A stretch of 64,000 nucleotides of DNA from Cinnamomum chago (taxonomy: Eukaryota > Streptophyta > Magnoliopsida > Laurales > Lauraceae), in the NCBI GenBank assembly GCA_038049695.1, contig CP142451.1, positions 12,150,001-12,214,000 of the forward strand, in the 5' to 3' direction. A program made the translations under genes and the position numbers. Every line of letters begins with the position of its first letter. Position 1 is the stretch's first letter. The notes under the pieces are model-generated. The model searched no databases. It saw only the letters and a list, made by a program, of their open reading frames with translations, and had not been told where the DNA came from. Positions 58,531-64,000 of the stretch are shown here, piece after piece.

Positions 58531-60705
58531 TTAACAAAATACTCTCAGGAGCTCACACTCTCTTTCATTCTCCAAATACCTCATTTCTAGCCCTAAACTT
58601 TCCACCACCTCACATATTTCCTCGGCCTTAGGATGTGACTTTTCATCTGATGTAAAACCATGCATGTTCATGCAACCATCAGCATCCCCAGTGTCCACCC
58701 AACTGAATGCAACCTCCTTCTTCACTCCCCTTTCCCTCATTCCTTTCCTAATCTTTGCCACCTTCTCCCACTCCCCTTTCTCTGCATACATGTGGGATAT
58801 CAAAACATAGGCACCTGACTCCATGGGCTCCATCTCCATGAGAGCCTCAGCCACCCTCTTCCCCATCTCCACATTCCCATGAATCCTGCAAGCTCCAAGC
58901 AAGCTCTGCAAGACTGATAACCCTGGCCTCACTGGCATCTGTTGGACAAACTCTTCTGCCTCCTCCAGGCGCCCTGCGCATCCCATCATATCCACCATGC
59001 ACGCAAAGTGCTCTGCCGATGGCTCAATCCCATGCTCTTTGACCATTGAGTTGAAAACTCGCAGGCCAGCATCTACCATCCCCTTCCGCCCACAAGCTGT
59101 TAAGACTGCGAGGAATGTGATCGAATCGGGGCGCACACCAGCCACTTCCATCTTTTCAAATAGACCCATCACAGATTCATAGTTTCCGTGGGTAGCATGG
59201 GCTGAGATGATAGCGGTCCAAGCCACCAGGCTTCTCTGAGGTATCTCATCGAACACCCATTGAGATTCATCAATACTCCCACGCTTGGCATACATGCTCA
59301 CTAGTGCGCCTGAGATATATGGGTCTGTGCTGAGGCCAAGCTTGATTATGAGGCAGTGGCACTGCCGGCCCTGCATCAAGGAGGCAGCTTCGGCGGATGC
59401 AATTGCGCCGAGGACACTACCCAATGTGAAATTGTTTGGTACCGATTCTAATAATGAGAATGAGAATGTATCCAGAGCTTCTTGGCATAGCTCGTTTTGT
59501 GCATAGCAAGAGATTAAGGCATTCCATGAGATGTTCTCTCTGTAGTTCATGTCATCAAATACCTTCTTAGCCTCTTCCATAGACTTAAATTTTGCATACA
59601 TGGTAATGAAACAGTTGGAGACATTCAATTCAGATGAAAAACCAGTCCTTATGCAAAGCCCATGAACTATTTTCCCTCCTTCCACCAAATTCTCCACTGT
59701 AATGGCATGAATCAGTCCGACAAATGTGACATCATTTGGATAAACCTCATCCTTTCGCATCTCATTAAAGAGGAAAACCACATCCACTCCGTTCATAGAA
59801 ATCGCCGTTGTCCAAGAGATCACATTGCGTTCAATCATGTTCTCAAACACTAAATTTGCATCTTCGATGATTTCACACTTAGAGTACATCGACATGAGAA
59901 CATTAGAGACAGAAACATGGGTCTCATACCCTGTTTTCAATGACAATCCATGCACTTGCTGGCCAAGTTCTAAGTTTCTTTCGTGCCCACAAGCCGAAAT
60001 TGCGCTTGAGAAGAAGACATGGTCATGTTCGATCCCTTCTTTCGACATCTCAACAAAGACCCAAATGGCTTCTGATCCACAATCCCCTTCTTGGACTAAC
60101 CCAGAAATCATAGCATTCCAAGAAACCAAATCCCTTTGAGTCATTTCATCAAACACTCTTCTCGCATAATCAACACAATGGCACCTAGAATACAAGGTAA
60201 TAAGCGCATTTCCCACAAATGTCTCATGCTCCAATCCTGATTTGTGCACAAGAGAATGCAACTGCAATCCAAATTCAAGTTCTTGGATATCTGAACAGAA
60301 TGTGAGAACAGTAGTATACGTCACGGCATCGAAGATGACACCAGAGTAATGCATTGTAAGCGCAAATTCAAGCGCATGATCGCTCCGACGAAAGCCCGAG
60401 AGGACAGTGTTCCAAGATACCGTGTCAGGATTGCAGATGGAATCGAAAATCGCAAATGCCTGATCGAATTGCCCGGATTTGCAGTACATGTTCATGAGGG
60501 AATTGGAGACTGTTACATAGGAGTCAAGCCCAGAAGAGATGGCTAGGCCATGGATTTGGGTACCAATTCTAGCGTCTCTGGAGCAGTACTTTAAAGCGAC
60601 AGAGACAGAAACATGGTCGAGATCATCGGCCCAGCGGGACAGGAGCTGCTTCTGAAGCACTTGGAGGGCTTTGGAAGGGAGAGTTTTGCCCAAACGCTTC
60701 AACAT
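58531..60705 (-). CDS. PLS-type pentatricopeptide repeat protein, copy 2
   Basis: Also 724 residues in one exon, with the same layout as copy 1: import-type N-terminus, PLS repeats, E/E+-like end, no DYW. I count 13 residue differences (98.2% identity), e.g. NPDTV for NPDTI, NYRENISW for NYREIISW, SCYAQ for SGYAQ, MMGCAGRL for MMGRAGRL, SDEKS for SDDKS; only one falls in roughly the first 300 residues. No stops or frameshifts, so both copies look able to make protein. This copy keeps its ancestral upstream sequence (60849 onward), unlike copy 1. The gain of two cysteines and an asparagine inside repeats hints at mild relaxation, but loss of function is not shown. Confidence 0.95.
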   Translation of the reverse strand: MLKRLGKTLPSKALQVLQKQLLSRWADDLDHVSVSVALKYCSRDARIGTQIHGLAISSGLDSYVTVSNSLMNMYCKSGQFDQAFAIFDSICNPDTVSWNTVLSGFRRSDHALEFALTMHYSGVIFDAVTYTTVLTFCSDIQELEFGLQLHSLVHKSGLEHETFVGNALITLYSRCHCVDYARRVFDEMTQRDLVSWNAMISGLVQEGDCGSEAIWVFVEMSKEGIEHDHVFFSSAISACGHERNLELGQQVHGLSLKTGYETHVSVSNVLMSMYSKCEIIEDANLVFENMIERNVISWTTAISMNGVDVVFLFNEMRKDEVYPNDVTFVGLIHAITVENLVEGGKIVHGLCIRTGFSSELNVSNCFITMYAKFKSMEEAKKVFDDMNYRENISWNALISCYAQNELCQEALDTFSFSLLESVPNNFTLGSVLGAIASAEAASLMQGRQCHCLIIKLGLSTDPYISGALVSMYAKRGSIDESQWVFDEIPQRSLVAWTAIISAHATHGNYESVMGLFEKMEVAGVRPDSITFLAVLTACGRKGMVDAGLRVFNSMVKEHGIEPSAEHFACMVDMMGCAGRLEEAEEFVQQMPVRPGLSVLQSLLGACRIHGNVEMGKRVAEALMEMEPMESGAYVLISHMYAEKGEWEKVAKIRKGMRERGVKKEVAFSWVDTGDADGCMNMHGFTSDEKSHPKAEEICEVVESLGLEMRYLENERECELLRVFC

Positions 60706-60978
60706 TGTTGTAAGTTAAGCTGATTCCTTCCTTCATTCACTGAGGAATTTTGTCGAACATGTGTTTAGGCTTGTGCTTTTGGAGGATCCAGAAAACTCTA
60801 CATATCAGGGATTACTTGGGATGTAAGCAGCTCAAGTTCAAGTTGGGTCTCTGCTGGTGCTGGACCCAGACCTGACATGGGTGAAAGTGAAACAAACTTA
60901 TAAAAATTGGGATTATGAAGCTTGTTGGAATTAACCCTAACTCTAGACCTAATTTATATTTAAAAAGTTATATATAAT
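60706..60978. promoter_or_regulatory. Upstream region of PPR copy 2
   Basis: The first 143 bp (to 60848) are shared with PPR copy 1; beyond that the sequence is unique to this copy and is presumably the original promoter side. No clear TATA box can be picked out with confidence. Confidence 0.4.
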
Positions 60979-61124
60979 GGGAAATGTTCAAGTACATCCA
61001 TCCCTTACCATAGGGTGAGGGTACTTTTCATTTTTTGCACATGAATCCCCTTTTGTACTTGAAATCCTCCATTTATATAAGCATCCCTCACCCTGGTGAG
61101 GGATGGATACACTTGAACATTTTC
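60979..61124. mobile_element. Palindromic MITE near the duplication edge
   Basis: GAAATGTTCAAGTACATCCATCCCT at the left pairs with AGGGATGGATACACTTGAACATTT at the right with about two mismatches. An inner pair, GGGTGAGGG and CCCTCACCC, continues the hairpin. About 146 bp, non-coding, only 130 bp beyond the unit 2 end. Target duplication not clear. Confidence 0.75.
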
Positions 61125-62315
61125 TAGACTAATGGTTTTGCAAGCTTTATATCAAATTTAGATTGCTAAGTTATTCCATCCTTAATAAGCTCATACGCTC
61201 ATCAACTCAACCATCTGATGCGCTAGTGGGGCCCACTTGATGATCCACCAGAGTGGGCCACAAAATAGAGACCCTCCTTAATAGTCACCGGTCCCTTGGT
61301 TTGGCACTCATTCGAATATATTGGACCATTAGATTGGTTTTACACTTTGTTTTAATGGTGAAAATTTGTTAGTGATTGATTGAGGGGTCAAGATGATCAT
61401 CCAAACCTCCATCACCATGCACATGCACAGGTGTGGGGTGTGGGGGAGATCGTCCCCAAGTGGGGTTCTAGATACCCCATGCGCAATTTTGCGCAAGAGA
61501 GCAGCCTCAATTTGGATTATTATACGTTGAATACATTATGCACTCAAGTATTTAAGACCAGCCATGATTGGAACCGAGAATTTTCTCTTACAACCCAACT
61601 ATATATATATAGGACCCACTTGGGCTCATCTTTGATCAGGATATATAGGTCCTTTATGCTCTTATCCCCCCATGATATAGCACCATGCCCACTTTTGTGC
61701 TCACCGAACTATTGCTAATTACCATTTGATTGAATCTCAAAAAGATCTATGGTCAAAAGGCCATTAAACTTAAAGTTGTTTATTCAAACAATAGTATATT
61801 ATGTAAAGATTTATGCAATTGCTCATTAGGAAAACATTGAGAGCCCAGGCCTCATGCTTTCCTCTCCTATGGTTAGAAGTGAAAATAACATTGTTTTAAT
61901 TAAGCTTTATTCTACAATAACTCTTTATGGACTGCAAATTAACTCTTTTTTCATGAGTTCATTTGAACTTATTGTTGTTATTTTGATGGAGACAATTCAT
62001 TCCAATGCATATTATTTTTTTATTTTAATTAAAAAGAGTGATCTATCTAAGTATTTGACTTAGGACTGATGAGAGTGGAGAAACAAAATTCATGCAGCAG
62101 ACTATTAATCCCAACATACTTGGAATAAGACTTTGATTATGGTGATGATGAGCCTGACTTATATTTAAAGACCGGGCAAGAATTAGTTGGATTCTCATAG
62201 AGGGCTCTCATATATTCTTGGATAAGACTACATAAGACTTTCCATAATCAGAAACTTCATAAGGTTGCCCAGGGTTGTAATATATCTAATGGTAATAGCT
62301 ACAAAACATGCCAAC
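61125..62315. other. Gene-free stretch between the MITE and the LINE
   Basis: AT-rich. Short fragments such as GGACCCACTTGGGCTCATCTTTGATCA (around 61612-61638) echo phrases in the duplicated spacers (TGATCAAAGATGAGCCCAAG near 50910, opposite strand), suggesting a shared dispersed repeat. No gene is recognised. Confidence 0.4.
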
Positions 62316-64000
62316 AAGCCAAACCAAACCAAACAAAGCCTTTTACCACTAGGTGGGGTCGGCTATATGGATTTGACGACGCCAATCAAATCTGTTTAGG
62401 GCCATGTCCTCCGTTAGATCCATGTAGGCAAGGTCATGTTTAATAGTTTCTTTCCAACTTCTCTTGGGTCTCTCTCTCTCCCTCTCCTACTCCGGGCAAT
62501 CTCTATGCTTTCACACCTTTTAAAAGATGCCTCCGTTGGGCGCCTTCTAACATGGCTGAACCATCTCAGTCGATTTTCTCTCATTTTATCTTTAATCGGT
62601 GTTATTCCTATTTTGCCTATAATCTCCTCATTCATAATCCTATCTCTCCTTGTGATTCCGGACATCCATCTTAGCATTCTCATCTCCACAACTTCCATCT
62701 TCTTAACATGATTATGCTTTATTGCCCAACACTTTGATCCATATAACAACGTTGGACATACCGCCACCTTATAATACTTTCCTTTAACCTTGAGGGGGAC
62801 TTTCCGATTACACAAGACCCCCAAAGCACTCCTCCATTTGATCCACCCGGCCTGAATCCTGTGACTTACATCAGTATGAATCTCTCCATCCTGTTGTACC
62901 ATAGATCCAAGGTATCTAAAGTTTTCTTTCTTTACAATCTTTTGTGTGTCCAAACTTACTTCTAAGTTATCAGGTGTCCTACTTTGACTAAACTTGCATT
63001 CCATATATTCCGTCTTGCATCAACTTAGCATAAACACTTTTGTCTCTAACGTTGTCCTTCACAATTCTAGCTTAGCATTCACTCCTTCTCTCATCTCATC
63101 CACTAAAACAATGTCATCTGCAAATAGCATACACCACGGCACCTCATCCTGAATATGTCTTGTAATCTCATCCATAACTAGGGCAAACAAGTACGGGCTT
63201 AACGCTGAGCCTTGGTGTAGACCAATCGTGATAGGAAACTCTTTAGTCTCCCCGTCAGTTGTTCTTATAGATGTCACGACTCTATTATACATATCCTTTA
63301 TCGCCTCAATATATGCGACACACACTCTTTTCTTTTCCAGTACTCTCTATATAATCTCGCTAGGAACACGGTCATAGGCCTTTTTTAAGTCAATGAACAC
63401 CATATGTAAATCTCTCTGACATTCTCTATACTGTTCCATTAACCTTCTCAGGAGAAAGATAGCCTCCATGGTTAATCTCCCAGGCATGAAACAAAATTGA
63501 TTCTCTAAAATGTTTGCTGTTATTCTTAGTCTTCTCTCAATAACTCTCTTCCATAATTTCATTGTATGGCTCATCAATTTAATCCCTTGGTAGTTCGCAC
63601 AGTTCTGAATATCCCATTTGTTCTTGTATATGGGTATAAGAATACTGTTCCTCCATGCATCAGGCATCTTCTTGTTCTTTAGCACTACATTAAAAAGCTT
63701 TGTCAACCAACTTATGTGATCCTCCCCCAAGCACCTCCAAACCTCAATAGGGATACCATCTGGTCCAACCGCTTTCCCATTCTTCATCATTTTCAATACT
63801 TCTTTAACTTCTTCCCTACTGATTCTCCTATAAAATATATGATTCGATTCTTCCCTAGAAATGGTAAGTTGCCCTAATTGTATGTCACTACTACTGCTAT
63901 CGTTAAATAACTTGTAGAAGTAGCTCTTCCAACGCTCCTTTATCTCCTCATCCTTTACTAATACATTTCCATCCTTATCCTTAATCCATTTAACTTGGTT
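62316..64000 (-). mobile_element. RTE-clade LINE, 3' part, degraded
   Basis: Reading leftwards on the minus strand: 63796-63347 has the reverse-transcriptase front (KNGKAVGPDGIPIEVWRCLG, NCANYQGIKLMSHTMKLWKR, VFIDLKKAYDRVP); 63325-63059 has GLHQGSALSPYLFALVMDEI and the catalytic LFADDIVLVDE; 63004-62414 has the thumb and C-terminal region (RYLGSMVQQDGEIHTDVSHR, LLYGSKCWAIKHNHVKKMEV, MRMLRWMSGITRRDRI). The three parts are broken by at least two frame changes or stops, so this copy is inactive. The 3' end carries GTCGTCAAATCCATATAGCC, CCCACCTAGTGGTAAAAGGC and a TTTGG-repeat tail at 62341-62317, the style of plant RTE LINEs. The 5' part lies beyond the window. Confidence 0.88.

Larger units (their letters stand above)
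49229..60848 (+). repeat. Tandem segmental duplication, unit 2
   Basis: Direct repeat of unit 1, starting ACTCTGACGTTTTTCTCC and ending TTCAAGTTGGGT, after which sequence diverges (CTCTGCTGGTGC). Holds PNP exons 2-3, spacer, a solo LTR, spacer with SINE, and the second PPR gene. It lacks the CACTA element. Without the 2.5 kb LTR it is about 9.1 kb. Confidence 0.95.

Noticed and set aside
62414-63796. Host protein genes (three open frames)
   Set aside because: All three are consecutive pieces of one RTE LINE reverse transcriptase read on the minus strand in broken frames.

Overview
The window is nuclear DNA of a flowering plant. It has spliced genes with GT-AG introns, long repeat-filled introns, plant-only gene families (PLS-type PPR protein, plant natriuretic peptide/EG45-like protein, BT1 carrier, plant-type Alba protein) and plant mobile elements (CACTA, MITEs, TRIM, tRNA-derived SINEs, RTE and L1 LINEs). 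A magnoliid or other early-branching angiosperm is a plausible guess, but the sequence alone does not prove it.

Layout. 1-3818 (+): 3' part of a SEL1-repeat gene whose introns carry two Mutator-like MITEs and a Copia relic. 4681-5765 (-): remnant of an L1 LINE. 6262-9610 (+): complete five-exon Alba gene with a telo-box in its leader. 11631-16465 (-): complete three-exon BT1-type mitochondrial/plastid carrier, tail to tail with Alba. 16466-30801: 14 kb without a recognisable gene, holding a TRIM-like element, a SINE with target duplication, a hAT-like MITE pair (one member split by a Mutator-like MITE) and a 2.36 kb solo LTR. 30802-32156 (+): complete EG45-like/plant natriuretic peptide gene.

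The most striking structure is a direct tandem segmental duplication: unit 1 = 31463-49228, unit 2 = 49229-60848. Without later insertions each unit is about 9.1-9.2 kb. The left breakpoint is in intron 1 of the natriuretic-peptide gene and the right one lies about 140-150 bp upstream of a PPR gene start. Unit 1 therefore holds the intact peptide gene plus a PPR gene cut off from its old upstream region. Unit 2 holds a peptide gene without its first exon plus a PPR gene that keeps its old upstream region. After duplication, unit 1 gained an 8558-bp CACTA element (35520-44077, 3-bp TSD) that carries the last-exon region of a KUP/HAK potassium transporter and probably other host fragments. Unit 2 gained a 2.5 kb solo LTR (53255-55758). 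Each unit shows the other's empty site.

60849-64000: a palindromic MITE next to the duplication boundary, then the 3' part of an RTE-clade LINE on the minus strand that runs off the window. No operon-like linkage or new enzymatic system is visible. The main interest is the duplication, its reciprocal effect on the two genes, and the host fragments inside the CACTA element.
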